Shown here: one piece after another, positions 17,136 to 27,782 of the stretch
How positions within the stretch are numbered: the first letter of the stretch is position 1
Layout of the letters: every line of letters begins with the position of its first letter
Source: Bacillota bacterium
GTDB taxonomy: Bacteria; Bacillota; Clostridia; Lachnospirales; Lachnospiraceae
Length of the DNA: 64,000 nt
Direction of reading: 5' to 3'
Assembly (NCBI GenBank): GCA_030524555.1
Contig: JAUNGK010000001.1
Span: 1 to 64,000 of the forward strand
Program-made: the position numbers and the translations under genes
The notes under the pieces: generated by a model
Database searches by the model: none
What the model saw: only the letters and a program-made list of their open reading frames with translations
What the model was told of the DNA's origin: nothing

Positions 17136-19367
17136 CTAGCTTTCCTCTATTTCTCTGATGCGGTCACACAAGCTGGTATAACGCATGTGCTGTCTTTCAT
17201 TGTGTATCATCTCTTTAAGCGTCTGACTGCTTCCCAATATGGTAACGCATTTTCTGGCACGGGTTACAGCCGTATAAAGCAAGTTCCTGTTAAACAGCAT
17301 TTTAGGTCCCGAAAGCACAGGAAGAATCACTGCCGGATACTCACTTCCCTGGGACTTGTGAATCGTAACCGCATAAGCCAGCTCCAGCTCATCCACCTGT
17401 GAAAAAGGATAACTTACTCTTCTTCCTTCATCATATTCCACCACCAACAGCTGTGCAGTTTCATTGATTTCCTTAACAATACCCATATCTCCGTTGAATA
17501 TTCCCATCCCCTTATCAATAGGAATTCCATATTTACTTAAGATCTCCCATTCAATCTGATAGTTGTTCTTGATCTGCATGACCTTGTCGCCTTCTCTAAA
17601 CAGCCTCTCTCCCGTAGTATATTCTCTTTTTTGAGAATCAGGCGGATTAAGATATTGCTGAAGTATTCCATTTAGAACAACCGCCCCTAAATTCCCCTTT
17701 CTCATAGGTGTAAGAACCTGAATATCCCAGGAAGAGGTTTCCACATAAGGAGGAAGCTTTTCCCTGATCAGCTGTATCATATGCTTATAAATGACATTAA
17801 CGTCACTTCTTTCCAGGAAGAAAAAGTCCCTGCTCTTGTTGTTCAGTTCAATTTCCTGCCCCCTATTAATCTTATGCGCGTTAACTACAATATCACTCTC
17901 CCCGGCCTGACGGAATATTTTCTTTAAAATCACTACCGGATAAGCCCTGCTTTCTATTAAATCATGCAATACCTGCCCTGGTCCCACGCTGGGAAGCTGA
18001 TCCACATCCCCCACCATAATCAGTCTTGTTCCCACGCTGATGGCATTTAGCAGTGCACGGAATAAATGAATATCCACCATGGACATCTCATCAATAATAA
18101 TAACGTCCGCCTCCAGGGGATTTTCTTCATTTCTCTCAAACTGTGCACTTCGTCCTTCCTCAAGGCCGCCGTTAATTTCCAGCATTCTATGTATGGTTCT
18201 GGCCTCATAGCCGGTGGCTTCGGTCATTCTCTTAGCTGCTCTTCCCGTAGGTGCAGCCAGCAGAATATCCATCCCTTCCATCTCAAAAAAACGGATAATG
18301 GTATTGATCGTGGTAGTCTTTCCCGTTCCGGGTCCTCCCGAAAGGATCATTAACCCTGATTTAACGCTTTCCAATACCGCCTGCTGCTGTAATTCATCCA
18401 GCTCTATTCCCTGTTCCTTTTCAAGAGACTTAAGCAGCATCCGCACTCTGTTCTCCTGTGCCGGTAAAAGCTCCTCCTCCAGCTTCACATTCAAATCATG
18501 AAGCATACTTGCACAGGCAAGCTCCGCATAATAGTAGGACAATGCATAGACTCTTACTTCCTCATCCTTCCTCTTAATCACAACCTTTTTATCCATGGCA
18601 AGATTTTGTATCTGGGGAGCTATTGCACTTGCATCTACCCCCAAAAGTTCCGAGGTCTGCTCCAGCAGAATCCTCTCCGGAAGATAAACATGCCCCTGCG
18701 CCGATGCCTGCAGAAGCACATAAAGTATGCCGCTTCTAATTCTGTAATCAGAATCCATATGAATACCGATTTTGGCTGCAATTTCATCAGCTATCTTAAA
18801 ACCCACACCGTCAATATCTTCTGCCAGACGATATGGATTTTCCTTCATAACACCGTAAAGATTCATGCCATATTGACGGTAAATCTTAACCGCAAGCACA
18901 TTGGATATTCCGTACTGCTGCAGAAACACGAAGGCTTCACGCATATCCTTCTTTTCTATCATCTGCTGGCCGATCTCCTGGGCCTTTCGCATACTGATCC
19001 CTTTAATCTCCGCCAGTCTTTCCGGTTCCTCTTCAATGATACGAAACGTATCGCTGCCGAACCTTTTAACGATTCTGGAGGCTAAGGCTTCGCCAATTCC
19101 CTTAATTGCTCCTGATCCGAGATAACGCTCCATGCTTATTGCATCATCAGGAACCGTCGCCCTGCTGCTCTCCACCTTCAGCTGGTGTCCATACAGCGGA
19201 TGCTCCACATAATTACCCATAAGCTCCAATGTTTCGCCGGCTTCCACAGAACGGAAATTCCCCACACAGATCAATTCCTCACCTTCTGTTTCCAGAGAAA
19301 TCACTGCATAACCGTTTTCTTTATTTTGATAAATAATGTGATCCACATAGCCCTTAACCGTTTCCAA
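17136..19367 (-). CDS. recD2: ATP-dependent DNA helicase RecD2
   Basis: A superfamily 1B 5 prime to 3 prime helicase for DNA repair in bacteria lacking RecBCD. It has 743 residues. The N-terminal OB-like part (1-75) and helix-hairpin-helix region (GIGEALASRIVKRFG, and IKGISMRKAQEIG) are followed by the motor, with Walker A GGPGTGKTT near 345, DEMSMVD, GDVDQLPSVGPG and the C-terminal AVTIHKSQGSEY. The start is a TTG at 19367 with AGGAGG 6 bases upstream; no ATG fits as well. It is the first gene of the long run that ends at leuA. Confidence 0.95.
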   Translation of the reverse strand: METVKGYVDHIIYQNKENGYAVISLETEGEELICVGNFRSVEAGETLELMGNYVEHPLYGHQLKVESSRATVPDDAISMERYLGSGAIKGIGEALASRIVKRFGSDTFRIIEEEPERLAEIKGISMRKAQEIGQQMIEKKDMREAFVFLQQYGISNVLAVKIYRQYGMNLYGVMKENPYRLAEDIDGVGFKIADEIAAKIGIHMDSDYRIRSGILYVLLQASAQGHVYLPERILLEQTSELLGVDASAIAPQIQNLAMDKKVVIKRKDEEVRVYALSYYYAELACASMLHDLNVKLEEELLPAQENRVRMLLKSLEKEQGIELDELQQQAVLESVKSGLMILSGGPGTGKTTTINTIIRFFEMEGMDILLAAPTGRAAKRMTEATGYEARTIHRMLEINGGLEEGRSAQFERNEENPLEADVIIIDEMSMVDIHLFRALLNAISVGTRLIMVGDVDQLPSVGPGQVLHDLIESRAYPVVILKKIFRQAGESDIVVNAHKINRGQEIELNNKSRDFFFLERSDVNVIYKHMIQLIREKLPPYVETSSWDIQVLTPMRKGNLGAVVLNGILQQYLNPPDSQKREYTTGERLFREGDKVMQIKNNYQIEWEILSKYGIPIDKGMGIFNGDMGIVKEINETAQLLVVEYDEGRRVSYPFSQVDELELAYAVTIHKSQGSEYPAVILPVLSGPKMLFNRNLLYTAVTRARKCVTILGSSQTLKEMIHNERQHMRYTSLCDRIREIEES

Positions 19368-19408
19368 ATGCTGCCTCCTGTTACATTTTGAGTACTTTCC
19401 TATGGCAT

Positions 19409-19456
19409 AAAAAGGGCTGCCAAAGAAGACGGTATCCCGTCTGTCATAGGCAGCCC
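19409..19456 (-). terminator. Intrinsic terminator after the mbl-flagellar operon
   Basis: On the minus strand GGGCTGCC (19456-19449) pairs with GGCAGCCC (19421-19414), with an inner GACGGGATACCGTC stem, followed by TTTTT at 19413-19409. It closes the transcript of mbl and the flagellar genes. Confidence 0.88.
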
Positions 19457-19485
19457 CATATGTACTTCATAATATTATATCCTGC

Positions 19486-19839
19486 TTACAATCCATAATT
19501 GCGCTTCATCTGTTCATACAAAGTCTGCGCCAGCCCAAGCCCCTGAACCTCTGTGGAAGTAGCAGCGAGATCCTGAATTGCTGTATCCTTAAAATAATCC
19601 ACCAGATTATTATTGGGATCACTGCTCTCATCATCTGTCAGGCAATCCACTGTTTTCTGCATTTCCTTAAAAACCTGCTCTAAAAAGTATGCTTCAAACT
19701 GCTTACAGGCATCCAGCAGTTCATCATCTGTTGCCTGTGAATAATCCGTATTGCTGATAGTATCCTTTAATTTCGTTTCTGCCGTACTTTGATTTTGCAG
19801 ATAATCCGTATATAAAGAAGAAATTCCATTAATATCCAT
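19486..19839 (-). CDS. Rod-binding protein, FlgJ N-terminal type
   Basis: A 117-residue protein made only of the rod-binding domain seen in the N-terminal half of FlgJ: DELLDACKQFEAYFLEQVFKEM lies near residues 38-60. It lacks the muramidase domain of proteobacterial FlgJ. It likely caps or scaffolds flagellar rod assembly. GAGG precedes the ATG. It lies 8 bases after the FlgG-type gene, the last gene before the terminator. Confidence 0.9.
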   Translation of the reverse strand: MDINGISSLYTDYLQNQSTAETKLKDTISNTDYSQATDDELLDACKQFEAYFLEQVFKEMQKTVDCLTDDESSDPNNNLVDYFKDTAIQDLAATSTEVQGLGLAQTLYEQMKRNYGL

Positions 19840-19847
19840 AATTCATA

Positions 19848-20666
19848 TTACCTCTTAAGGTTGTTGGCTGTCTGCATCATTTCATCTGTAGTGGTAATCG
19901 CCTTTGAATTCATTTCATAGGCACGCTGTGCAACGATCAGATTTACCATCTCGTCTGCCACCTGTACGTTAGAGCCCTCCAAATATCCCTGTACCACACG
20001 GCTTCTGTTTACATTTCTGTTGGTAGCTTCATTCAGGGCTGTTCCGCTTGCCGCCGAGGTTTCCCAGAGCGTATCCCCATGTCTTACCAAACCGCCGGGA
20101 TTGTTAAACTGATACAGGCCAATGGAAACTCCAAGGGACTGAGGATTATTGTTAGCATCAGGATAACAGATCGTTCCGTCGCCTGTAATGGATATTTTGC
20201 TGGCAATATAATTGGAACCTAAGGTAATCGTCCTGCCTGTGGAGCTGAGCACCGGAAGACCATCCTGATTGGTCAGTATCATACCGCCTCTGTCGTTAAG
20301 CGCCCATGTAAAATCACCATTACGGGTATAATATGTCTCACCGTCACTGCCCTGAATTGCGAAGTATCCCTCTCCCTCTATAGCAAATGATGTATCACTG
20401 TTTGAGGAAAGAAGGCTTCCCTGTGTGAAAATCGAATTAATAGAAGAGTTCCTCACACCAAGACCCACCTGGGAACTGGTAGGCTTGGGATCTCCGTTTG
20501 CTGTTGTGGTAGCAGTTTGGAGTGTTTGATAAAGCAAGGATTTAAACTGGGCAACCTGTGCCTTATATCCCACCGTATTTACATTGGCAAGATTATTTGC
20601 AATTGTATCCACATTAGTCTGCTGGGCATTCATACCAGTAGCTGCCGACCATAAACTTCTAACCAT
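19848..20666 (-). CDS. flgG: Flagellar rod/hook-basal body protein, FlgG/FlhP type
   Basis: A 272-residue flagellar basal-body rod protein. The N-terminal signature SLWSAATGMNAQQTNVDTIA and NNLANVNTVGYKA is diagnostic, and the C-terminal EMVNLIVAQRAYEMNSKAI motif pairs with it to form the coiled-coil core. The order mbl, FlhO-like, FlhP-like is as in B. subtilis, so it may be named flhP or flgG. AAGGAGG precedes the ATG. Confidence 0.93.
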   Translation of the reverse strand: MVRSLWSAATGMNAQQTNVDTIANNLANVNTVGYKAQVAQFKSLLYQTLQTATTTANGDPKPTSSQVGLGVRNSSINSIFTQGSLLSSNSDTSFAIEGEGYFAIQGSDGETYYTRNGDFTWALNDRGGMILTNQDGLPVLSSTGRTITLGSNYIASKISITGDGTICYPDANNNPQSLGVSIGLYQFNNPGGLVRHGDTLWETSAASGTALNEATNRNVNRSRVVQGYLEGSNVQVADEMVNLIVAQRAYEMNSKAITTTDEMMQTANNLKR

Positions 20667-20677
20667 AAACTGCCTCC

Positions 20678-21454
20678 TTAAATTCTACCAAGCTGATTTG
20701 CTGCAATATCAAGCGTACCGTCGAAGGTTGTAATAACCTTTTGATTACTTTCATATGCTCTGGAAACCGTAATCATATTCACCATTTCAGTTACTACGGA
20801 AATATTGGAGGTTTCCAGATACCCGGAATAAACCTGTGCAGGTGCATCTGTCTGAGTTGCGCCTTCTATAGGCTGAAAGTAGTTTTCTCCGTAACGCTCC
20901 AAATAATTATAATCCTCAAAATCAGTAACCTGAATAGTAGCTACCACCCGTCCATCCTGTATGATCTGGCCGGAGGTGTTAATTTCCGCTGTCTTCAACG
21001 GATCGATCTCTATAGGCTGCCCGTCCTCATCCAACACCGCATCACCGTCTCTGGTCACCAGGCGTCCCTCCTGGGTCAGAGTAAAATCACCGTCTCTGGT
21101 ATATTTCACAGAGCTTTCTCCCGCCTTGTTGGTAAATTCAACGGCAAAAAAGCCCTTATCCGTCAAAGCCAGATCATAAGTGTTGCCGGTAGTCTTAATA
21201 GGCCCCTGGGAAAAATCCGTATACCCTTCGCCAATCTTAACTCCCGGATGGTTGATACCGATCCTTCGGGAAAGATTATACCCTTCCGATGCATCCTTGA
21301 TCTTGTACGCAAGGACTTGATCAAAGGTCTGGCTGGTGGCACCTTCCTTTTTAAAGCCATTGGTGTCCGCATTGGCCAGATTGTTGGTAAGTACGTCCAT
21401 CCTATGCTGTTCGTTAATCATGCCTGTGTAGGCAGTATAGAGTCCCTTTATCAT
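20678..21454 (-). CDS. flhO: Flagellar hook-basal body protein, FlgF/FlhO type
   Basis: A 258-residue flagellar rod protein paralogous to the following gene. It has the N-terminal YTAYTGMINEQHRMDVLTNN and NLANADTNGFKKEG, and the C-terminal EMVNMITVSRAYESNQKVI motif. It should form part of the distal or proximal rod. AAGGTGC precedes the ATG. It lies 11 bases downstream of mbl, so rod assembly and cell shape are on one transcript. Confidence 0.92.
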   Translation of the reverse strand: MIKGLYTAYTGMINEQHRMDVLTNNLANADTNGFKKEGATSQTFDQVLAYKIKDASEGYNLSRRIGINHPGVKIGEGYTDFSQGPIKTTGNTYDLALTDKGFFAVEFTNKAGESSVKYTRDGDFTLTQEGRLVTRDGDAVLDEDGQPIEIDPLKTAEINTSGQIIQDGRVVATIQVTDFEDYNYLERYGENYFQPIEGATQTDAPAQVYSGYLETSNISVVTEMVNMITVSRAYESNQKVITTFDGTLDIAANQLGRI

Positions 21455-21465
21455 ATAGCACCTTT

Positions 21466-22458
21466 CTAATCTTCCTTATAGCCTGCAAGAAATTCCACGT
21501 ATTTTCCTGTACCGATAGCTACAGCTGTCATAGGATCCTCAGCTGTCATAGTATTAATTCCTGTTTTCTCGGCAATTAAATCCTCCAGCCCGCGAAGAAG
21601 ACTTCCGCCCCCGGTAAGAACAATTCCTCTGTCGGCAATATCTGCTGCAAGCTCCGGAGGTGTTTTCTCCAAAACGCTGTGAATGGTCTCAATGATCTGA
21701 GCTGTGGTTTCCTTAAGCGCCTCCTCTGTCTCCTCGGAAGATACCTTAACAGTTTTGGGAAGGCCTGTAACCAGATTTCGTCCTCTTACATCCATATAAT
21801 CCACCTCAGGACGTTTAAAGGCTGAGCCGATCTTTATCTTAATGTCCTCTGCCGTTCTTTCTCCGATCAGCAGATTATGCTTCTTACGCATATATCTTAC
21901 AAGAGCCTCATCAAAATCATCTCCTGCAATTTTGATGGAAGCGCTGACAACAGTTCCTCCAAGGGAAATAACCGCAATATCCGAGGTTCCTCCGCCAATA
22001 TCTACAATCATGTTACCACAGGGCTTGGAAATATCAATTCCCGCTCCGATTGCTGCCGCAATAGGCTCCTCTATAATCGAAACCTCTCTGGCGCCTGCCT
22101 GAAGAGTAGCATCCTCAACCGCCTTCTTTTCTACCTCTGTAACACCACTGGGCACGCACACTGCAATTCTGGGCTTTCTAAAGGTTCTCTTTCCAAGAGC
22201 CTTCTGAATGAAATATTTCATCATCTGCTCTGTGACTCTGTAATCGGAAATAACACCCTGACGCAAAGGACGAACTGCAACAATATTTCCGGGAGTTCTT
22301 CCCAGCATCAGCCTTGCATCCTCCCCGATTGCCTTAATTCTGTTAGTGTCTCTATCAAAAGCTACAACCGAGGGCTCCTTAAGTACAACTCCTCTCCCTC
22401 TGATGTAGACCAAAATACTGGCTGTTCCCAAATCAATTCCGATATCCGTATACTGCAT
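21466..22458 (-). CDS. mbl: Actin-like cell shape protein Mbl/MreB
   Basis: A 330-residue bacterial actin that forms membrane-bound filaments guiding lateral wall synthesis. The ATP-binding motifs are visible: IGIDLGTASILVY (phosphate 1), DIGGGTSDIAVISLGG (phosphate 2, near 160) and LTGGGSLLRG (adenosine, near 290). MreC and MreD are absent, and flagellar rod genes follow, so the Mbl paralogue is the best match. AAAGGGG precedes the ATG. Confidence 0.93.
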   Translation of the reverse strand: MQYTDIGIDLGTASILVYIRGRGVVLKEPSVVAFDRDTNRIKAIGEDARLMLGRTPGNIVAVRPLRQGVISDYRVTEQMMKYFIQKALGKRTFRKPRIAVCVPSGVTEVEKKAVEDATLQAGAREVSIIEEPIAAAIGAGIDISKPCGNMIVDIGGGTSDIAVISLGGTVVSASIKIAGDDFDEALVRYMRKKHNLLIGERTAEDIKIKIGSAFKRPEVDYMDVRGRNLVTGLPKTVKVSSEETEEALKETTAQIIETIHSVLEKTPPELAADIADRGIVLTGGGSLLRGLEDLIAEKTGINTMTAEDPMTAVAIGTGKYVEFLAGYKED

Positions 22459-22581
22459 GCCATATACCCCTTTCTATGAATTTTCTATTTTCTGTTATAA
22501 TAATTTCCAATAATCAAGCACATACAAAGTTATTATAACCCATAGAAATACATTTTCAAAGGGATTTCATAAAAAATTAAC

Positions 22582-22632
22582 AAAAAAGGACGCAGAAATC
22601 CGAACGGTTCCATCCGTCAAACTGCTGCGTCC
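22582..22632 (-). terminator. Intrinsic terminator after uvrA
   Basis: GGACGCAG on the minus strand (22632-22625) pairs with CTGCGTCC (22595-22588), followed by TTTTTT at 22587-22582. It closes the uvrB-uvrA transcript 15 bases after the uvrA stop. Confidence 0.85.
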
Positions 22633-22646
22633 GTGCTTTGATAAAT

Positions 22647-25541
22647 TTATCGGTACTTTTCTTTATTTTCTTTATACCTTTTCAACATTTTTTTCACATA
22701 TTGTCCCGTGTAGGATTCCGGCACCTCGGCAATCTCCTCAGGAGTGCCGCAGGCTACAACGGTTCCGCCTCTGTCTCCGCCATCCGGTCCCATATCGATG
22801 ATATAATCGGCAGTTTTAATCACATCAAGGTTATGCTCGATCACTACCACCGTATTGCCGCCGTCTGCCAGGCGGTGAAGAATTTCTACCAGCTTATGAA
22901 CATCCGCAAAGTGAAGCCCTGTAGTAGGTTCATCCAATATATAGATGGTGTTCCCGGTACTCCTTTTGCTAAGCTCCGCTGCCAGCTTGATTCTCTGCGC
23001 TTCACCGCCGGAAAGGGTTGTGGAAGGCTGTCCCAGCTTCACATAGGATAACCCTACATCATTTAAGGTTTCTATCTTCCGTCGGATGGAGGGCAGATTT
23101 TCAAAAAACGGAACCGCTTCTTCTACAGTCATATCCAGCACATCATAGATGTTCTTTCCCTTGTACTTAACCTCCAGGGTCTCCCTGTTGTAGCGCTTAC
23201 CTCCGCACACCTCACAGGGAACATATACATCAGGAAGAAAATGCATCTCGATCTTGATAATTCCATCTCCACCACAGGCCTCACATCTCCCGCCTTTTAC
23301 ATTAAAGCTAAAGCGGCCCTTCTTATAACCTCTTGCCTTGGCATCAGGCGTTCCTGCAAACAAATCCCTGATCATATCAAATACTCCCGTATAAGTTGCA
23401 GGATTGGATCTGGGCGTTCTTCCTATCGGTGACTGATCAATGTCAATCACCTTGTCCAGCTTTTTAATTCCCGTAATGTTTTTATGCTTTCCGGGTATGG
23501 TTCTTGCCCGGTTTAAATCCCTTGCCAGACGCTTATAAAGGATTTCGTTAACCAGAGAGCTTTTGCCTGAACCGGAGACACCGGTAACACAGGTCAGAAC
23601 CCCTATAGGAACATTTACAGTAATATTTTTTAAATTATTCTCCCTTGCGCCGCTTATGGTAAGCCAGCCTCTGGGCTTCCTTCGCTCATCCGGTACCGGC
23701 ACCTGCTTTTTCCCGCTTAAATACTGTCCGGTAATGGATTCCTCCACCTTCATGATCTCCTGTGCCGTTCCCTGGGCAATCACCTTTCCTCCATGAGAGC
23801 CGGCGCCGGGACCGATATCCACAATATAATCCGCTTCCAGCATGGTATCCTCATCATGCTCTACCACAATTAAGGTGTTCCCCAGATCGCGAAGATTCTT
23901 CAGAGTATTTAACAGCTTGTCATTGTCTTTCTGGTGCAGGCCGATACTGGGCTCATCTAAAATATAGCAGACTCCCACCAGCCCGGAACCAATCTGGGTA
24001 GCAAGACGGATTCTCTGTGCCTCTCCGCCGGAAAGGGTGCCAGTTGCGCGGGCTAAGGACAAATATTCCAATCCAACATCAATCAGGAAACCGACCCTTG
24101 CATTAATTTCCTTCAATATCTGGTTTCCAATCAGCTGTTGCTGCCTGGTCAGCTTCATTTCCTGTAAAAAGGCATAAAGATCCCTGATGGACATAGAAGT
24201 AATTTGATAAATGTTCTTATCACATACAGTAACCGCAAGGGATTCTCTTTTCAGTCTCATGCCGCCGCATTCCTTACAGGGGGTAATCCGCATGAAGGTT
24301 TCATATTCCTGCTTAATCACATCAGAGCCCGTTTCCCTGTACTTCCGTTCCATATTTCTGATCAGGCCTTCAAACGCTACAGGATAAACTCCCTCGCCTC
24401 TCTGCCCCTTATAATGCACCTTTACCTCTTTGCCATCCGTACCATGAATCAACATCCGGTAAATCTTATCCGGAAGCTCCTCCACAGGGGTGTCAAGACT
24501 GAATTTATACTCCTTGGAAAGTGCCTGCAAAAGCGCATTGGTAAAGCTGCCCGGCTCATTACAGGACTGCCATCCCATAACCTGAATAGCTCCTTCATTA
24601 ATGCTAAGGGACTTATCCGGTATCATTAAATCCGGATCAAATTCCATTTTATAACCCAGCCCAAAACACACCGGACATGCTCCGAATGGATTATTGAATG
24701 AAAAGCTTCTGGGCTCTATTTCGCTGATGCTGACGCCGCAATCAGGACAGGCAAAGCTCTGGCTGAAATTAATGGTTTCCCCGCCAATCACATCCACCAT
24801 CAAAAGACCTTCTGCAAGCTCCAACACATTTTCAATAGAATCTGTCAGTCTTCTCTCAATTCCCGGTTTTACTACCAGCCTGTCCACTACGATCTCAATA
24901 TTATGCTTAATATTCTTGTCCAGCTTGATTTCCTCGGTAAGCTCATAGAGACTTCCATCCACCCGGACGCGGACATAGCCGCTTCTTTTGGCACGGTCAA
25001 ATACCTTTGCATGTTCTCCCTTTCTGCCCCGAACCACCGGTGCCAGAAGCTGCAGCTTAGTCCCTTCGGGAAGATCCATGATTTGATCTACCATCTGATC
25101 TACGCTCTGGCGTTTAATTTCCCTGCCGCACTCCGGACAATGTGGAATGCCCACCCGGGCATAAAGCAGTCTGAAGTAATCATATATCTCCGTTACGGTT
25201 CCCACTGTGGAACGAGGATTTCTGTTGGTCGACTTCTGATCAATGGAGATTGCAGGCGACAACCCTTCTATCTTTTCCACGTTAGGCTTTTCCATCTGAC
25301 CTAAGAACTGTCTTGCATAGGAGGACAGCGATTCCATATATCTCCTCTGACCCTCCGCATAAATCGTATCAAAGGCCAGTGAGGATTTTCCCGAACCGGA
25401 TAACCCGGTTAAAACCACCAGCTCATTTCTGGGAATGTCCACATCCAAATTCTGAAGGTTATGCTCATTGGCACCCCTGATCTTTATAAACTCTCTGGGA
25501 CGTATTCTGGGTACCTCTACATGCTTATCCGATAATTTCAT
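22647..25541 (-). CDS. uvrA: Excinuclease ABC subunit A
   Basis: The damage-recognition ATPase of nucleotide excision repair, which loads UvrB. The ATG at 25541 gives 964 residues, in line with the family; AAGGAAAG lies about 11 bases upstream. The frame is open to 25628, inside uvrB, but the GGAGG there touches the ATG and is too close. Two ABC modules are seen, with GLSGSGKSS near the start, a second GVSGSGKSS near 630, and two LSGGEAQRI signatures. Zinc modules CPECG/CPDCG/CPVC and CEACGG/CEVCGG are intact. Confidence 0.95.
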   Translation of the reverse strand: MKLSDKHVEVPRIRPREFIKIRGANEHNLQNLDVDIPRNELVVLTGLSGSGKSSLAFDTIYAEGQRRYMESLSSYARQFLGQMEKPNVEKIEGLSPAISIDQKSTNRNPRSTVGTVTEIYDYFRLLYARVGIPHCPECGREIKRQSVDQMVDQIMDLPEGTKLQLLAPVVRGRKGEHAKVFDRAKRSGYVRVRVDGSLYELTEEIKLDKNIKHNIEIVVDRLVVKPGIERRLTDSIENVLELAEGLLMVDVIGGETINFSQSFACPDCGVSISEIEPRSFSFNNPFGACPVCFGLGYKMEFDPDLMIPDKSLSINEGAIQVMGWQSCNEPGSFTNALLQALSKEYKFSLDTPVEELPDKIYRMLIHGTDGKEVKVHYKGQRGEGVYPVAFEGLIRNMERKYRETGSDVIKQEYETFMRITPCKECGGMRLKRESLAVTVCDKNIYQITSMSIRDLYAFLQEMKLTRQQQLIGNQILKEINARVGFLIDVGLEYLSLARATGTLSGGEAQRIRLATQIGSGLVGVCYILDEPSIGLHQKDNDKLLNTLKNLRDLGNTLIVVEHDEDTMLEADYIVDIGPGAGSHGGKVIAQGTAQEIMKVEESITGQYLSGKKQVPVPDERRKPRGWLTISGARENNLKNITVNVPIGVLTCVTGVSGSGKSSLVNEILYKRLARDLNRARTIPGKHKNITGIKKLDKVIDIDQSPIGRTPRSNPATYTGVFDMIRDLFAGTPDAKARGYKKGRFSFNVKGGRCEACGGDGIIKIEMHFLPDVYVPCEVCGGKRYNRETLEVKYKGKNIYDVLDMTVEEAVPFFENLPSIRRKIETLNDVGLSYVKLGQPSTTLSGGEAQRIKLAAELSKRSTGNTIYILDEPTTGLHFADVHKLVEILHRLADGGNTVVVIEHNLDVIKTADYIIDMGPDGGDRGGTVVACGTPEEIAEVPESYTGQYVKKMLKRYKENKEKYR

Positions 25542-25602
25542 TTCAATATCCGCTTTCCTTTCTGTGCCGCATCTGCCCGCAGCACCTATATCCTGAAGTC
25601 CG

Positions 25603-27612
25603 TCAGCGTTTTCCTCTGCGCTCATCATCCTCCAGCTCTTTATACTTTTTCTTAAGCTCTACCATCTTGTCACGAAGCTCTGCCGCCGCCTCAAAATTCA
25701 AATCCGCCGCCGCTTTCTTCATCTGTTTCTCCACCTGCTGTATCAGCTTCTCCAGTTCATCCCTGCTCATTGATTCGGGATCCTTTTCAAATTGCAGCTC
25801 TTCCTTTGCAATCACCTTGGAAATACTGATCAGGTCACGAACTGCCTTTTTAATGGACTGAGGTGTAATATGATGCTCTTCATTATATCTTTGCTGAATG
25901 GCACGGCGTCTGTTGGTCTCGTCAATAGCAGCACGCATGGAATCCGTCATCTGATCCGCATACATGATTACATGCCCTTCCACATTTCGCGCTGCACGGC
26001 CCACGGTCTGAATTAAGGATGTTTCGGAACGGAGAAATCCCTCTTTATCCGCATCCAAAATTGCCACCAGGGATATTTCAGGAATATCAAGTCCCTCCCG
26101 CAAAAGGTTGATGCCTACCAACACATCAAAAACATCCAGCCGCATATCACGGATAATTTCAGCTCTCTCAAGTGTATCCACGTCAGAATGGAGATATTTC
26201 ACCCTGATCCCCACATCATTCATGTAGTCCGTCAAATCCTCTGCCATCCTTTTAGTAAGGGTTGTCACCAGAACCTTATTGTGTTTCTGCGTTTCCTGAT
26301 TGATCTCCGATATCAGGTCGTCAATCTGACCCTCTACAGGCCGCACTGAAATTTCAGGATCCAAAAGCCCGGTAGGACGAATAATCTGTTCCGTGCGCAA
26401 AAGCTCATGATCCCGCTCATAGGTAGAGGGGGTTGCAGATACAAACATCATCTGGTCAATATGCTGCTCAAACTCAGCAAAGCAAAGAGGTCTGTTATCC
26501 AATGCGGACGGAAGCCTGAACCCATAGTCTACCAGCGTAGTCTTACGAGAGCGGTCTCCGGTGTACATTGCCCCGATCTGTGGAATTGTCATGTGGGATT
26601 CATCAATAATAATCAAATAATCATCCCCAAAGTAGTCCATCAGCGTATGGGGCATTGCTCCTGCCGGCATTCCCGCCAAATGCCGGGAATAGTTTTCAAT
26701 CCCGGAGCAAAAACCGGTTTCCCTAAGCATTTCAATATCAAAATTAGTCCGCTCCGAAATTCTCTGAGCCTCTAAAAGCTTATCCTCACTTTTAAAAAAG
26801 CGAATACGTTCCTCCAGCTCGGCCTCAATATTCTTACATGCCTTGTTTATTTTTTCCTGAGGAACCACATAATGAGAAGCCGGAAATATGGCAACATGCT
26901 CTAATGTAGCATGAACCTGGCCTGTCAGCGGATCTGTCTGTGCAATTCGATCTATTTCATCACCAAAAAATTCAATGCGGATCAGATAATCCCCACCCTC
27001 TGCGGGATATACCTCTACCACATCTCCTCTCACCCTAAAACATCCTCGGTCCAAATCCATATCATTTCGATCATACTGAATATCTATTAATTCCCGAAGC
27101 ACCTGATCGCGATCCTTAGTCATACCCGGCCTTAAGGATACGATCATCTCCTGATAATCATCCGGGCTTCCCAGCCCGTAAATACAGGACACACTGGCTA
27201 CCACGATCACATCCCTTCTCTCGGAGAGCGACGCTGTAGCAGACAGCCTGAGCTTATCAATTTCATCATTAACAGAAGAATCCTTGGCAATATAGGTATC
27301 CGAGGAAGGTACATAAGCCTCCGGCTGATAATAATCATAATAGGACACAAAATATTCCACCGCATTCTCCGGGAAAAATTCCTTAAACTCCCCATAAAGC
27401 TGACCTGCCAGGGTTTTATTGTGTGCAATAATCAGGGTCGGCTTATTTAATGCCGCAATAACATTTGCCATAGTAAAGGTTTTGCCGGAGCCGGTAACCC
27501 CAAGCAGTGTCTGAAACTGGTTACCCTTTTTAAATCCCTCTACCAGCTCGGCAATCGCCTGCGGCTGATCGCCGGTGGGTTGATATTCGGATACTAGCTT
27601 AAAACGATCCAT
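25603..27612 (-). CDS. uvrB: Excinuclease ABC subunit B
   Basis: The central helicase-like subunit of nucleotide excision repair. It has 669 residues from the ATG at 27612, which follows AAGGAGGAGC by 5 bases. Seen in order: Walker [11 protein letters not shown] near 40, the DNA-gripping beta-hairpin with [12 protein letters not shown] near 95, helicase motifs including DESHMT and QTVGRAARN, and the C-terminal UVR domain ([14 protein letters not shown]) that contacts UvrC. A putative LexA box lies about 100 bases upstream, so SOS control is likely. Confidence 0.96.
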   Translation of the reverse strand: MDRFKLVSEYQPTGDQPQAIAELVEGFKKGNQFQTLLGVTGSGKTFTMANVIAALNKPTLIIAHNKTLAGQLYGEFKEFFPENAVEYFVSYYDYYQPEAYVPSSDTYIAKDSSVNDEIDKLRLSATASLSERRDVIVVASVSCIYGLGSPDDYQEMIVSLRPGMTKDRDQVLRELIDIQYDRNDMDLDRGCFRVRGDVVEVYPAEGGDYLIRIEFFGDEIDRIAQTDPLTGQVHATLEHVAIFPASHYVVPQEKINKACKNIEAELEERIRFFKSEDKLLEAQRISERTNFDIEMLRETGFCSGIENYSRHLAGMPAGAMPHTLMDYFGDDYLIIIDESHMTIPQIGAMYTGDRSRKTTLVDYGFRLPSALDNRPLCFAEFEQHIDQMMFVSATPSTYERDHELLRTEQIIRPTGLLDPEISVRPVEGQIDDLISEINQETQKHNKVLVTTLTKRMAEDLTDYMNDVGIRVKYLHSDVDTLERAEIIRDMRLDVFDVLVGINLLREGLDIPEISLVAILDADKEGFLRSETSLIQTVGRAARNVEGHVIMYADQMTDSMRAAIDETNRRRAIQQRYNEEHHITPQSIKKAVRDLISISKVIAKEELQFEKDPESMSRDELEKLIQQVEKQMKKAAADLNFEAAAELRDKMVELKKKYKELEDDERRGKR

Positions 27613-27675
27613 GAAAGCTCCTCCTTCTATACCGATAAGCATTTCCATTCAAGCTTCTATCTATGCCCGAGTGTT

Positions 27676-27727
27676 ATTATAGCAGACCATAAATAAAAAG
27701 TACAGAACAAAATCGAACTTTTGTTCT
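27676..27727 (-). promoter_or_regulatory. uvrB promoter with putative LexA (SOS) box
   Basis: The 14-mer CGAACTTTTGTTCT at 27714-27727 matches the Firmicutes LexA/DinR consensus (CGAAC, four bases, GTTC) at all but two outer or middle positions. A minus-strand TATAAT -10 lies at 27681-27676; the -35 at the right spacing (TGTACT, 27704-27699) is weak. The box sits just upstream of that -35. It also forms part of the terminator hairpin of the preceding operon. Confidence 0.6.
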
Positions 27728-27733
27728 GTACTT
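27691..27733 (-). terminator. Terminator after ctpA
   Basis: A perfect inverted repeat with 15-bp arms (27733-27719 and 27712-27698, AAGTACAGAACAAAA and its complement), 6-base loop, then TTTTATTT on the minus strand. It ends the ftsE-ftsX-M23-ctpA transcript and holds the LexA-like box of uvrB. Confidence 0.75.
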
Positions 27734-27782
27734 GTGGTAATTTATTCTTTCGGCATCGGCTCACATCCAGGCACAGCCAGCC

